64,000 nucleotides of DNA from Sphagnum magellanicum (GCA_021904315.1 CM038920.1:18414001-18478000), one strand, 5' to 3'; shown: positions 37,948 to 50,480, counted from the first letter of the stretch. Notes: generated by a model not told the origin, from the sequence alone. Numbers and translations: made by a program.

Positions 37948-39637
37948 ATGTACAAGAATCAGCTGCAAGAGCTTGCTCAGAGGAGCTGCTTCAACCTGCC
38001 AGCTTACGCATGCATCAGAGAGGGACCTGACCATGCTCCTCGCTTCAAGGCCACCGTGATCTTCAATGGCGAACTATTCCAAAGTCCGAATTACTGTAGC
38101 ACATTGCGGCAGGCGGAGCATGCGGCAGCGGAAGTCGCCCTCAATACCCTCTCGCGAAGAAGCTCCTGCTCTCGCTCTCTTGCCGCTCGTTTTCTCGTAA
38201 GTTGTCGACCGATCTCTTTGTCTGTTGCTCCTTAGATCTTATGTTTGCTGCACTGCTTGTATGTCTTTGGATGTGGTCTTTGCTAGTTATGGAATTCCGC
38301 TGCGATGGATCGTACGCAGCTGATCATAGCTAGCTGCTGCCGAACCGCCCGGCGATGGCAAACTGCAGGACGAAACAGGGATCTGCAAGAACTTGTTACA
38401 AGAGACAGCGCAAAGAGCGGGTGTTTCTCTCCCAGTCTACACGACTACTCGCTCTGGGCCTGGACATCTGCCAGTCTTCACAAGCTCTGTGGAGGTCACT
38501 GGCATGACTTTCTTGGGAGATGCTGCGAGGACAAAGAAACAAGCAGAGAAGAACGCTGCCATGGCAGCTTGGTCAGCTCTCAAACAACGTAAGCGCAGGA
38601 TCAATTCTTTCTCTCTCTCGCTGTTGCAGTCGCTGATCATGTGATTGCTGCTGCTGTTGGCGCTGTGATCTGTGACCCTTCTTCTCAAGTCTTGTATCCA
38701 ATTTCTTCTGCATTGAATCTGCATTGTGGGTTGTGCTCCTGTAGTTGTGAACCGGAACTGCCGCATGGCGCAGCAGCTTCCAGGGGCAGAAACACTAGAA
38801 CAGCTTGTGAGCGAAGAGCAGGAACAGAACACTATTGCCGGAGCATTGGCTATCGCAAACAGCAAGGAGCTGAGCAGTAGTACTGTGACCACAATGCAGC
38901 AGCAGCAGTTGCCTACACACTCTTCAGACCCAGCTTCACGCAATTTCTGCAACCATCCAGCTGCACACCATAGTGTTGCACATCGACAACAAGTAGTAAG
39001 CACACCTGCAAAATCAATAAGAAGTTCTGCGGTAGCTTTGCGAGATGTTTCTTGTCTTCTGTCAAGGGAAGAAGCTTTGGCTGCAAGCAGATCAGTAACA
39101 GCTTGCTGCTGTATGAGCAATCTTGAGAGATCATCAGCTGAAGTACCTCCTGTACAAACAGTGCGAAATCTCACCACACAAAGAGACAACAGACATGAAG
39201 TACCAGCTCCTCTTAGTGAGCATCAACTTGATGAGGACGAATGGCTCAGAGGACTAGAGAGCTCCAAGACAATCACCAGAGAGACAAACAACAACAGGAG
39301 TCAAGAAGAGGTAAGCAAAGAAGAAGCAGCAGCAGCTCATGGATCTGCAATTTTGCACAGCTTTTACAATCCCTTGTCATGGTCAGAAAACTCTTCTTGT
39401 TTGTGGGGCACTGCACATCATGCCATACCTGTGTCAAAGATGAGGCTCATGCCACAAACAGCAGCCATGCCTGTACGACTACGACCAGCTGTGACAGTAT
39501 GTGCTGCACCTCCTCCTCCTCCCCCTCCCCAGAAACTGCAAGATGAAGAAGAAGACAAACAAGAAGGAGAAGAAGCAGCTGCGGCAGCAGCAGCAGTGAC
39601 ACATCATGCAAAACTCCTCAACCAGCTCAATCTGTGA
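37948..39637 (+). CDS. Double-stranded RNA-binding protein, DRB2/3/5-like (3 exons, 453 aa)
   Basis: The plant DRB family binds dsRNA through tandem dsRBMs and assists DICER-LIKE enzymes in small-RNA biogenesis or translational repression. Exons: 37948-38196, 38369-38588, 38745-39637, with GT-AG introns in phases 0 and 1. dsRBM1 covers residues 1-70 (begins MYKNQLQELAQRSCFNLP, with PRFKATV and RQAEHAAAEVAL). dsRBM2 covers about 84-156 (DETGICKNLLQETAQ, then TKKQAEKNAAMAAW). The helix-2 KK-x-AE-x-x-AA RNA-binding block is present in the second motif and weaker in the first. The C-terminal 297 residues are low complexity, with an EEQEQNTIA motif, a proline run after VRLRPAVTVCAAP and an acidic/alanine tail. 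The start is the first ATG that gives the full motif. Its terminal coding block is repeated downstream of the stop codon. Confidence 0.92.
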
Positions 39638-40250
39638 GAGAGAGGGAGAGAGAGAAAAGGTTGCAGATTTTGTGTCTGAAAGAAATTTTGGTGTTTTGTT
39701 TTGTGGAGTATGTATGTGCTGCACCTCCTCTACATTGCCAAAAATCACAAGATGAGGAAGAAGAAAGATGTAGATGAAGCAGCAGGGATAGAAGGAAAAA
39801 CTCAACCTGCTCAATCTTTGACAGAAAAAATGGTGCAGATTTCCTAGACTAAAATTGTGATGTATTTTATGACTGAAATTGTGGTTTCTTGTGTTTGTGG
39901 AGCAACTCCTCTGCATTGCCCAAAACTGCAGGATGAAGAAGAATACATAGAGGAAGCTGCAGTAACATAAGAAAAGCTTCCTCTCAGTTGCACAAGAATC
40001 AGCTAAATCTGTGAGAAGAAGAATTTCTTAGACCAAAATGTGATGTTTTTGTGACTGAAACTGTGGTTTTTTGGTTTGTGGAATATGTGTTGCACCTCCT
40101 CTGCATTACCCAAAACTACAAGATGTGATGATTATGATGATGACAGAGGAAGCAGCAAGTGGTACTAGAAAAGTCTTTTCAACCAGTTAATCTGTGAGAG
40201 AAAAAAGGAGCAGGTTTTGTGACTGAAATTGTGCTTTTTGGTGTTTGGCA
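39497..40250 (+). repeat. Four tandem copies of the DRB gene's 3' end (period ~185-215 bp)
   Basis: Unit 1 starts in the coding exon at 39497 (GTATGTGCTGCACCTCCTC) and includes the last 46 codons, the stop and about 75 bases of flank. Unit 2 starts at 39712 with the same 19 bases. Units 3 and 4 start near 39896 and 40078. Each has the order GCACCTCCTCTGCATT, then AAGATGA(A/G)GAAGAA, then AATCTGTGAG, then TGACTGAAATTGTGG. Units 2-4 lie after the stop, carry stops and indels, and probably form part of the 3' UTR. Confidence 0.85.
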
Positions 40251-43200
40251 TGTGTGGGTTCCATTTTACTTAATCAAGGACATGCCATCTCAGTGGATGG
40301 ATTGTCTAATTAGCTTTTCATAGTACAGTTGTGGAAAGTGCATCCTTTGAGATGGGTCTGTCTGAATCTGTCTCAGTTCTGGCATACATTGTTAGCTAAC
40401 ATTTCCCCTTTCAGGAGAGCACATGCCAAATCAATTTGTTCAGTGAATTTACTCTGCAAGTCTGATTTCATCTGGGAAAAATGTAGCATTCATTCTTCAT
40501 ATGGCATTCTTCTAGTGGTGTAGTTCCATGTGTGCAATTTATGTGGTGAGCTTCATATGGCATTCTTCATGTGGTGCAGTTCATTTGGCATGCATCTTGG
40601 GCTCTCTAGGAGGTACCTAAATAGACTCTACTATTGTCAATGAGGGTATGAAATGATGATTTCATGCTGCAAAAAGGACCCTTTGTGAACTTCAGATTTG
40701 ATGATGATTTCATGCTGGGAACAGGATCCTTTGTGAAAATAAATTTTCTGGGTCATGCAGCATTTGGTTTTTGGCAAAATTACTAGTTGGGTTTTGCAGT
40801 TTGAAACTGGGAGTACTGGGACTGTATGAGAAATTTCTCCTAAGGAGGGCATTGTTCCAGAGGGTTAGTCGGTCTGTTCATCTTTGCACATGAAGACTTC
40901 AGTTGTTAAGGATGACAGTGACAACCTATTTCAGATGTTTCCTTAATCTTCAGAAGCAATTTCCCCAATTTTCTTGCTGATTAGCAAAATTTTCCCATTA
41001 CATTTACAGCCCTGTTTGATCACAAGCTTCACAGAGACCGATGTTTGAGAGGCTAGCCTGAACAAAAAATGAACAGTGATTGTTGTGATTTTAATGTTGG
41101 AAACCCAGTTCACAGACAGTTCATTTCATCACCATGGTGAAGTCTTTTGGTGTCTGCTTGTTTCAATTGAGTTCAGGAATGAGGGTTTAGGGTTTAGGAT
41201 TGTTTAATATGTACTTGTGTTTTGTGTGCGTGTATCATGTAAAACTATATACTTGTGGAATGTAAACTCATATATTTTTGTTGTGTAAATGTATATACAC
41301 TTGGGTCATGCAAGCATATATAGATTTGTGTTGTGAAAACTTATACATACTTGGGTCATGTAAACTTATATATATTTGTGTTGCAAATACCTGTACATAC
41401 ATGGGTCATGTGAATTTAGATCTATTTTGTGTCATGTTAACTTAAGGGTTCTGCATTTTCTGACAACTTGCATCAATGAAGATGAACACAATCCTGATGT
41501 ACTTTTTCTCTCAACTGTGCTTGCTCACTTCTCTGTTGCAGACCCAAGTTTAATGCCTGCACCTACCAACCAGATTTGAATCACAACAAAAAAAGGCTTT
41601 CTCATACACCTCTTATACATTTGCAAGTGTCATGTCGTTCACCTTCTCAACCCAAACCCAAATCCCTCTTGTTTGGAAGGTCAAACTCTCACCCCAAATT
41701 TCCTAAAACCAGTGGTAAAAAAGTTTAAATCTATGACATACAACTCTAAAGGTGTGCAATATATGAAAATATATGATTTTTTTCCTTTTGTTGGCTCTGC
41801 CCGATTGGGAAGTTTTCACTTGAACATGGAACCAATGTGCAAAAAAGTTGGACAACTAAACCTACTATCTAAGCTCCTTTTTTTTAATCTAATTCATTTC
41901 TGTACTATGTACTCTACTTTCTGTTTTATTAAATTCATTTTGCAGTCGAATTACCTAACCATGTTACATAGTTCCATCATTTTTCATGATTTTGTTTGAA
42001 CTTGATATGAAGGCCAAAAAGCCATTGTGTCTAAGTCAGGGGACTATTTAGGCTACTCCTGTGCAGTGTGATTTGGTGGCCAAATCGGCCCTAGGTGCTG
42101 ATTCTGTAGTGGGCCAATTCTGCAATGCACCCATGAGTTCTCTCAGTAGTCCCCCTGCCTTCAACATTGAATAACAGGTTGTCAACTGCCTATTCTAGCA
42201 TCCATAACAGGCACCCAAGGACTTGCCGGGAGCCAGAATCAGCAGTACCCAGCCCCTTATCTAGGCCCTGAACCTGCACCTACACTGTTACCTTCACCTT
42301 CTTGAGTGAGGCCAGTTAAAGGCTCTATTTACCTCAGGAAATGTTATTTGGACTTTGAAACCCTAATTTAGTCTACAGACGTCAAATTTAAAATGTTTAG
42401 AAGCAAGCCAAAAAAATTCTGGTTTCTACCATCATACCATTGTGGGTGCTTGTTCACTCATCTGCTAGGGAGCTCCATGCTGGAATATTACCCTAGTTAC
42501 CTGGACCGGTTGGGAAGCAGAGTGCCTAATAATTAGTATTTTTTTGTCGTTTACTTTTGGCAGTAAAAATAATAATATTCTACAATTAGGCGTTATACTA
42601 AATAATGAAGCTAGTGTGCTCAGAGTTTCTTTCAGATTTTTGGCATGGCAGGTAGGTATTTTTCAGAATTTCTGGCAAATCCAAAGACATTTAATTAGTG
42701 CTTAACCAGCCTAGATTCTAGGGTAGCAACCAACTAACCAACTTGGTTTCTGGAAACCAAGTGTATCACACCACAATTTATGTTGGCATTTATGTTGGCA
42801 TTTAGTTGCCAAGAGTCCTAAAAATGCTGCTCAGATCGGTTTGGTGAACATCCACAGAGGAGATGAAAAGGGCAGCTAACACTTTATGTGAGTCTCATTA
42901 ATGGAATTAATAGAACTTGTCCAAGAAATTATGTCATGGTACCAATATAGTCTTTTACTCATCAGAGATGGCAGGAGAGACAATAAATAGGGTTTAAACT
43001 GCAGTAATGAACACCAACATGGGTCTCAAAAGTCTTTGGTTTTTTTTTAAAACTGTTCTCACTTCTCACACTTCCAAATTCAACTTGCTTCTGTTGTTGA
43101 AAAAAATGTAATTAAATTGTTTTGGAGTTAAGAAAAAGCAAAAGGATTGTTCAGACTCTTTAAAAGCTTCAGCAAATTTTTGTATTGAACTCATCAATGC

Positions 43201-44506
43201 TTTAGACCTAATTCTGACCCTCTTCAAATCTTGTGTATCGTCTTTTATTATTATGAAAGTGCAACTGCAGTTTTCAAATGATCCTTTTCAGATTATTTGT
43301 TTGTATCATGACAAGCCAGAGATGGGTATCTGTTTTATGGTGACATGTCAGGGACGGGTATCTGTACACCCACTCCATTTTCTGCCAAGGGGGGTGGTTG
43401 GGGACAGTGTAGGTTTGTGAGAGCAGTGTTAGGTCTTTTGCAAATCTTTTGAGAACCATGGTTATATATCAGTAACAGTTCCTTGATTTTTCCAGAGCAC
43501 AGTTATGAGCCCTAAGAACTGCCCTGGTACCCGCGTGAGGTTATCAGGGATCAGTTCCTGTTTATGATAAGTGACCAACACTAGTAGATATATAGAAGGC
43601 ACATAGAGAGGAAGGGTATGAGGGTTTCAGGGAGAGGTTTAAAAGGATATCGAAGCTGCACCGCAAAACACTTAGCACAGAGTTGTGGACACTATTAGTA
43701 CTTTCATGTAGCACAACTGCATGTAGTAGTTGTATTCAGCAATTCGCCAGATGGATCTAAATCCACAAACCAAGTCCAAATAACTATGGCCATTCACTTC
43801 AAGCAACACACAAAACTTGCCGGGATTTCCCTTATAGAAGTACATTCTGATTACTAGAGTTAGAAGAATGAATAAACCTCTGACAGGCATCACAAGAGTG
43901 AAGCAAAGCAAATTTCTGCTCCACAGTCAAGATGGCCATCTAGAAAAGCAGTCAAAACCTGCATCAAAATGCTAATCAAATGATATCAGCAAGAGTTACA
44001 CCCATCAAAGTTAAGGAAAGAAAGATTAGGATCACAACTGGTACTGCAGTGACCTAAATGCTGTAATGAGTTCCAAGAACTTGGACACAACACAACAATG
44101 CACAACAAAGACACCTGTCTTTCCTAAACTACCAGTTTCTTTTATTTTTCTCGAATGTATATGACTCAGGATATCCGACATTTCCCAGAAATCCTCCAAA
44201 ATCTTTGCCCAAACAAATAGCCACTGGGTCTAAAGCCAATGACGCCCCCACCTTCTATAGCTGGTGTGGATCTCAATCAAGAGCCTACCTTTTCTGCAAT
44301 GTATATGGTCAACAAAAAAAGAGAAGTGGTCTATATCTCTACAGTAGATAAGAATACCTCTCAACCCGGTCCCCTACACATGAAAATTGCAACTTGTTAC
44401 AAGAGCAGGATTGCTGCTCGCAGTCACAAACTTATCCGGTACTACTAACAGGCTCTGGAGGCTCAATTTGATTGTCCATAAGCCCAACCCATCAACAAGT
44501 GAATCA
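40251..44506. other. Intergenic region between the DRB and F-box genes
   Basis: No gene recognised. It contains small local duplications (40498-40525 with 40555-40585; 40653-40688 with 40694-40728) and a 50-bp tandem repeat at 41205-41450. The segment just below 44507 is probably the F-box gene's 3' UTR. Confidence 0.5.
41205..41450. repeat. 50-bp tandem repeat
   Basis: TTGGGTCATG or ATGGGTCATG recurs at 41301, 41351 and 41401 with exact 50-base spacing. A diverged unit near 41253 precedes them. Units also share (C/G)TTATA(C/T)AT and TTTGTGTTG blocks. Confidence 0.8.
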
Positions 44507-45846
44507 TTACAAATGGATGTCAAACTCTGGGCCTGCATCACCAGGCAATACACCTTGGCAATCACCACAGATGAGGCTGCTTTGAGGGCCTGTCAAGTGG
44601 CTTGCATGCCGTCCACACCCAGGGCGGTTGCACTTCAGGCATTTAGGGAGGCGCAACCAGCAAGCTGAACACACAAAGTCAAGACAAAAAGTTTCCTCAA
44701 ACTCAGAGTCATTTATGCAAGTTCCACACTCTTCACATCTTGCTATACACAGGAAGCAGCCCCGACACTGCTGGAGTGTCATGCCCTGCTTTGGTTGACA
44801 TCTGTCCCGAGTGCAGTCATACACCACCCGCGCATTCCCACACTTAGGACAGGCTTCAACATCAATAAGTTTATCCTCATCACAAGCAAAAGACTGGTGG
44901 CCACTTTTGTAATACTGTGGTTTCCAGGTCTTTGCCGGTTGCAGTTGCACTGCACCTTCAGGTTGTAGCATTGCCTGCAAAGCATCCAGAATCTCTCTGG
45001 TGACACCATAGAGCCCACGGATTCGAAGTTGCTTTAAAGCAGGCATCCCAACCATGCGACAATCTGTCTGCGCTTTCACCACTTTCAAAATCACCTCTGC
45101 ACTTATCCTGGTGCATCCAGGGAGGCTAAGCTGCAAACATAGCAGAAATTTACCTCCATGAGCAGCAGCAAAATGGACAGAAGAGTAACAAACAGAGCCC
45201 TCAATGACAAGATGAGGAAAAGACAATATGTCAGAGCCAGTGATCAATCTTTACCTACTACATAAAGAGAAAACTGGAGGAGCTCCAAACATACCTTCAA
45301 AAGCATTGGATTGGATGCAAGCACTTGCTCGATGGCCTCATCTGATATTCTTAAGCACCCAACCAAACTGAGAGATTGGAGGCGACCGTCTGCCCGCTTT
45401 GCAAGCCGTATGAGAGCTTCGTTTGTGAGCATTTTGTTCAAGGGAGCTTCCACATGCAATCTCTGCCACAACAAGACATCACCTCGTACTGCATCATGCA
45501 GCGATTTGCTAACCATCTCCAGAGCGAGAAGCTCTTGAAGACCCACATATGGGAGCGCATAGAGAAGCCCATCAGCAGGAGGGCCACCTTCTTGTGATGT
45601 GCCACTTGTACTTTCACCCCCGTAGGACTCGTTTCTGTTCTCCCCCGATTCATCTAATCCTAAAATCCTCTCGAATTCTCCATCCTCTCTCCTTTCACCA
45701 GCTATCATAGTTGTCGTAGTTCCACCATTCCACAGTTGAGTCGCCTTCTCCTCTCTCCACCCTCCCAGCAGATTTGCTTCCTCGATCGATGGCCTCCAGT
45801 AATCTGCCAATGCCCAACTGCCTCTGTTCTCCACCAATACTGACAT
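44507..45846 (-). CDS. F-box protein, SKIP14-like, with C-terminal Cys-rich domain (2 exons, 391 aa)
   Basis: Probable substrate-recognition subunit of an SCF E3 ubiquitin ligase. Exon 1 is 45295-45846 and exon 2 is 44507-45130 on the minus strand; the intron is GT-AG, phase 0. The F-box lies at about residues 89-133 (LLYALPYVGLQELLALEMVSK, then LLWQRLHV). Leucine-rich repeats follow (LQSLSLVGCLRISDEA, LSLPGCTRIS, LRIRGLYGVT) to about residue 235. Residues 278-375 hold 18 cysteines in CxxC-type pairs (CPKC, CRGCFLC, CEECGTC, CSAC, CLKC, CGDC), likely a zinc-binding module. This architecture matches plant SKIP14 from memory. The start is the first ATG of the open frame; the frame is open further upstream but only with non-ATG codons. 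The N-terminal 85 residues are weakly conserved, and a longer 5' exon cannot be excluded. Confidence 0.88.
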
Positions 45847-47400
45847 TGTGCTCGAAGCAACAAGATCCAAGAAAGTGGTGGCCACAAAAGAAACTTTCAC
45901 AGTCACAGTCAAGTAGGCACCGATATCTATGCTCTACACGAAATGACAAGGTTTGTTCTTTTCTTTTATTTCCTCCTTTCGTGCCCAATGATCCCACAAG
46001 AGAGAACTGGAACCTCAAAGACAGAACAAAGAGCCTGGTGAACAACAAAATGGTTTTACAGACAAATACAGCAGAGGAAATCAGAGCGAATAGCAGCAGA
46101 TAATTTAGAACGAAAATGGAAGAGAAACCCTAGGAGAGGGACAAACCCTAACTAGAAAGAACTGTGGCGATGATGGCTCAGAACATGATGGAACATGACA
46201 AAAGCTCGTGTTGTTAAGAGCCAACCTCCTGGCGATGATTACTACTGCATCAACCTCTTTGCGATTGCTGCACTTACAGCCGCGACCTAGATCAACAAGA
46301 GACAGGGAGGTCTTGCAAAAAGCCACAAACAAAAACAGGATTTGTTTCTTTTTTTTTCTTTTTTTTGCATCAAGAAAGAAAAACAAGGGATGAGAACAAA
46401 CAACAAACAAACAAACACAAGACGACGAGAGAGATAGAGAGAGCTTTACTAATGGAATAACAAACCCTAGAGTTGCAAATAAACACTGAAGGAATCACCG
46501 TCAAATTCTCCGATTCGAAAAATCCACAGGGTTTGTTGCAAACGTCCGTAAAAATCTCAGCTAGTACTGCTGAAAACGACGAGCAGGAACCGATAGGCAG
46601 ACTGACGAAGTCTCGAGGGTTTTGAACGATTGGGGGACAGACTCAAAGAGCGAGCGATACGATGTGTTCCTTCGTCTCAAAAACCAAAACAGAAAGGGAA
46701 GGAGAACAGAAAACAACGCAAGAAACAAATCAGGTTTTTGTTCGTGTTTTGATCAAAGATTATTGAGGAAAGCGCAACAAGTGATTCGTAATTGCATGAA
46801 AGTACGAGAACGACAAAACACTAGAAAGAAGCGAGCACCAAAAAACAAAAGAACCGGATTTGCAAACCAGAGGATTTACAGGAACTAAAGATTTCCAGTA
46901 CCTTCTTCTTACCACTTCTTCACACAAATGTGTACACGGGTTCACACAACAGGGAAGACAAACACAACACCAACAACACGAAACGACGGGAGAGACGACG
47001 GGAGGAGAGAGATAGAGAGGAGGGGGAGAGACAACCCTGATGAAGACAGAGAGGAAGAACCCAAAGAAAAAAGGGAGGCGGATCGGAAGGAAAAGAGAAG
47101 GGTTTCCAAAAAAAAACTATTTCTGTTTGCATACAAAAAAAAAAACAGAAACCAGATAGCAACCACATATACGGACGCGCACAGGGAGAGAGCCACGGAT
47201 ACCGGGATAGAACTAGGAAATGTGAAGAAAATGTGCAGCGAAGAGAGCAGAGCATTGGGCATGCAACGAGCAGCAAGAACAGAAGAGAGGGGATGAGATG
47301 GGAGGGATGGGGAGGGGATGATGCTGTGTGCGAGAGAGACGACGACAACTGTGCATCCTCCTTCCTTGCGCAACAAGAGACTGTCTCGCAGCGTTTGACC
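45847..47400 (-). promoter_or_regulatory. Pyrimidine-rich leader and promoter region of the F-box gene
   Basis: Read in the direction of the F-box gene, this is rich in CT tracts (for example the complement of 46424-46443 and of 46980-47130), a common property of plant 5' leaders. ORFs on either strand are long only because of biased composition and show no domain. No TATA box can be assigned. Confidence 0.4.
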
Positions 47401-48427
47401 AGCATTGTGGCGGTTATTAGAAACCGGAACAGACACCCGGAGGTTACAAATACCGTCCCCGGCTCTTGACTCCGCGTGGGACGGTCATCAGTCCTCGGAA
47501 CGGCACCTGGTGGTCACCGAAGCGGTTATTGAGATTCATAACCACGGTTCTCAAAAACTTTCAAAGACCCGATTCCGGTGTGTAAATCACCTAGGTTTGC
47601 CTGACTCCGGTTGTGGTCCCAGCTAGGCTGTGGCGAAACCGAACCGCCGGTTCTTAATACGGGGAAAATCAATTCAGAACCTTTAATTGGAACCTGCAAT
47701 TGGCCAAAAACCGAAACCAGAACTGAAATTGAGACCCGGCCTCCAGCTAGAACCAGAATCACCTCCAAAACTTGTTTTATACAAGTTAGGTGTGTCTTTT
47801 CTTTAATTTTCCGTTTTTCAAGTTTTTTTTTAGGTGGTAGGGTAAACTGGCCCATCACCGATCCCCTGTCTATGACCAAACATTTATTTAAATCTTCATA
47901 ATATGTGCTTTATTTTGAATGATTTAAAATGTTATGAGAACGCTACCTCAAGCTCTAGAAATCATCTTTGAAGTGCAAATGAAAAGGAATAATGAAAAAA
48001 TAACAAGGAAAAAAAAAGCTTTTCAACTTACAAAATGAACTTATTTATTTATTTTCTTCTCTTCAAACTGCCTCTACTTTCAAACCTCATAACTTTCTCT
48101 TTTTTTATTCATTTTAAATGACTTAAAATGTTATAGGAGTGGCATGGGAAGTTCTATAAATCATCTTTGAACTCTAATAGCAACATAGAAAGAAGATTTC
48201 GATATTTGGGCCTTTGTAATGTTTGATGGCTTGTTTTTTTGGCCAGAGTGAATTAACAGCCACCAATGCACCAATTGGCCGTTCTGTCCACTGGATGGGT
48301 TGCGTTTTTTCATTTGGCGCCGGATGGGGTTCATGACAGTCCATTTCTTTTTGCTGCTGACCATTGTACTTTTTTTTTTTGGTTCCTGCTCGTTTTTCCC
48401 TGGACCTGACCTCACACATAGCTACCC
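47401..48427. other. Intergenic, no gene recognised
   Basis: The first half carries many scattered CGG and CCGG motifs (GGCGGTTATTAGAAACCGG, CGGTTCTTAATACGG) and may be a decayed GC-rich repeat. Near 47935-47980 and 48125-48180 there is a similar pair of ~45-base segments (AAATGTTAT(G/A)(A/G)GA...AAATCATCTTTGAA). Confidence 0.45.
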
Positions 48428-48600
48428 TGTTCACTTTTCTACCTAGCTACTGCACTCACCACCTACCCTACTAACCTAGCTACTGTACTTACCACCTACC
48501 CTATTAACCTAGCTAATGTACTCATCACCTACCCTACTAACCTAGCTATTGTACTCACCACCTACCCTACTAACTTAGCTACCCTATTAATTACATACCC
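48428..48600. repeat. 33-bp tandem repeat (CTACCCTACTAACCTAGCTACTG-type)
   Basis: Units of the form AACCTAGCTACTGTACTCACC plus ACCTACCCTACT recur about every 33 bases, four to five times, and again as two partial units at 48790-48870. Non-coding. Confidence 0.85.
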
Positions 48601-48601
48601 T

Positions 48602-48840
48602 ACCCTAAATGCAATACCTGCATTTTGGGCCATTTCGAAAGTACGCATGTGGGGTTCAAGCTTTCTTTATACAAAGATCCTACCCTAAATGCAATACCTG
48701 CATTTTGGGCCATTTCGAAAATATGCATGTGAGGTTTAAACATCTTTATACGAAGATCATACCCTAAATGCAATACTTGCATTTTGGGTCACACCGCTAA
48801 CCAAGCTACTGTACTAACCACCTACCTTACTAACCTAGCT
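48602..48840. repeat. 79-bp satellite cluster 1 (three units)
   Basis: Units beginning ACCCTAAATGCAATACCTGC start at 48602, 48682 and 48761. Each contains the short hairpin-like core AAATGCA-ATACC-TGCATTT and the segment TACGCATGTG(G/A)GGTTTA. The third unit gives way to the 33-bp repeat. Confidence 0.9.
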
Positions 48841-48872
48841 ACTCTATTAATTACATACCCTACTAACTTAAC

Positions 48873-49066
48873 CATTAGGTTTAGGGTTGAGACACATAAA
48901 TTAATTGATAAGTTTTTCATAAATGTATAATAATTAATTTAAAGTAAGCTAAATTTGGGGGGAAATTTTTAGGTTTAGGGTTGAGACACAAATTAATTAA
49001 TAAGTTTTTCACAAATGTATAGTAATTAATCTAGAGTAGGCTAAATTTGGGGGGAAAATTTTAGGG
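48873..49066. repeat. ~100-bp tandem duplication
   Basis: Two adjacent copies of a block beginning TTAGGTTTAGGGTTGAGACA and ending TAAATTTGGGGGGAAA. A related sequence (TTGGGGGGAAATTTTTTGGG) reappears near 51698. Confidence 0.85.
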
Positions 49067-49388
49067 TTTACACATATGTGAAGTAATACAATTGCATTTT
49101 ATATCTTCTTCAAAAAGAGTGGAAAAATTAGGTTGGAAGGATCACACAAAGATAAAACACATATCTTTTCTTTTGGTTTTATATGAAATTTATTTGATTA
49201 TTTTTAAAGATTAACGTATTTTCTTTCACTTAATAAATATTTATAGTTTAAAACCTTTGAATTTTGGTTTTTATTTTTTTTCCTATGTTCTTTTAAATTA
49301 GTATATTTTGCATTATATGATTTGTATAGCTTGTATAATTTTTTAGGTTTAGGGCATATATCATTAAGATTTTTTTTTGTTAGGGTTT
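49067..49388. other. AT-rich spacer within the satellite block
   Basis: No gene. The part 49035-49170 is repeated with changes at 51696-51800 (CTTCAAA(A)GAG and TTAGGTTGGA motifs). Confidence 0.6.
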
Positions 49389-49560
49389 GGTAAAAATAAG
49401 TACAAGTGCAAGTATTGAAATAATGCCCCAAAATTCCAGTTGGTAAAAGTAAGTACGGATGTAGGTATTGCAACGAAACCCCAAAATTCTAGTTGGTAAA
49501 GGTAAGTATAAGTTTGGGTATTTCAAGTTGAAATGAAAAAACAAACCTAAATGTAATACC
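49389..49560. repeat. 54-bp tandem repeat, about three units
   Basis: Units run from TTGGTAAAA(G/A)TAAGTA through GTATTG(C/A)AA to CCCCAAAATTC, at about 49390, 49443 and 49497. Short shared words (GGTATTGCAA) link it loosely to the 52-bp array at 51966-52345. Confidence 0.75.
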
Positions 49561-49660
49561 CACGTTTCAAAAAAACCCATCTAAATGGTTTGGATACCCT
49601 TAAGTGAAGACCTAGCCCTAAACACAATATGCATATGCAAAGTCACTTTGAAATAACCCA

Positions 49661-50010
49661 ACCCTAAATGCAATACCTGCATTTTGGGTCACTCCAAAAG
49701 GACGCATGTAGGGTTTAAGCTTTCTTTATATGAAGATCTTACCCTAAATGCAATACCTGCATTTAGGGTCACTCCGAAAGTACGCATGTGGGGTTTAGGG
49801 TTCTTTATATGAAGATCCCACCCTAAATGCAATACCTGCATTTGGGGTCACTCCGAAAGTACGCATGTGGGGTTTAGGGTTCTTTATATGAAGATCCCAC
49901 CCTAAATGCAATACCTGCATTTGGGGTCACTCCGAAAGTACGCATGTGGGTTTAGGGTTCTTTATATGAAGATCCTACCCTAAATGCAATACCTGCATTT
50001 TGGGTCACTC
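49661..50010. repeat. 79-bp satellite cluster 2 (five units)
   Basis: Unit starts at 49661, 49741, 49820, 49899 and 49977. The third and fourth units are nearly identical over their length, indicating recent tandem amplification. GGGTTTAGGGTTC in each unit resembles plant telomere sequence. Confidence 0.92.
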
Positions 50011-50480
50011 TAAAATAATTAGTTAATTTCAAAATCATATGTTAACAAAAGTGTGTATGGAGGTTGGGGTTGTTGATTAGGAATCCATGATTCTTATTTT
50101 TTTTCATGAATTTAAAAAGAGGTTCTATTGTTTGTGGAACAAATAATATAATGACAATTGTGATCAAGCTTATTTTGGTGTAAAAACTTTTCATGAAAAA
50201 GTTGAACTTGCAATCTATAACATGGAATAATTATCTTAAATAGTGATTTCAATAACTTATTAAAACAAAAATATACTAAAGTTAATCAATCAAATATCAA
50301 ATTAATTAATCTGATTAAATCCAACTTTTTATTTTCAAGTAAATAAATTTAAGCCAAATGATTAGTTAATTATTTTAAATAAATAAATGATTATATGATT
50401 CTTGATAATTAATCATCTAAATTATCTGAAATAATGGTCTATTAATTATTTAATTATATGACAAATTTTGTGATAATTCA
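49977..50480. repeat. Higher-order duplication, copy A
   Basis: This 79-bp unit and its ~430-base AT-rich continuation (AAAATAATTAGTTAATTTC, TTGGGGTTGTTGATTAGGA, GTTTGTGGAACAAATA) recur at 51171-51665 in the same order, offset by 1,194 bases. Confidence 0.85.

Noticed and set aside
46920..47436. 160-codon minus-strand ORFs and a charged plus-strand ORF near 47 kb
   Set aside because: The region is strongly purine/pyrimidine-biased, so Ser/Leu-rich and Arg/Glu-rich frames arise on opposite strands. No motif or splice structure supports a gene; it is more likely F-box gene leader or promoter.
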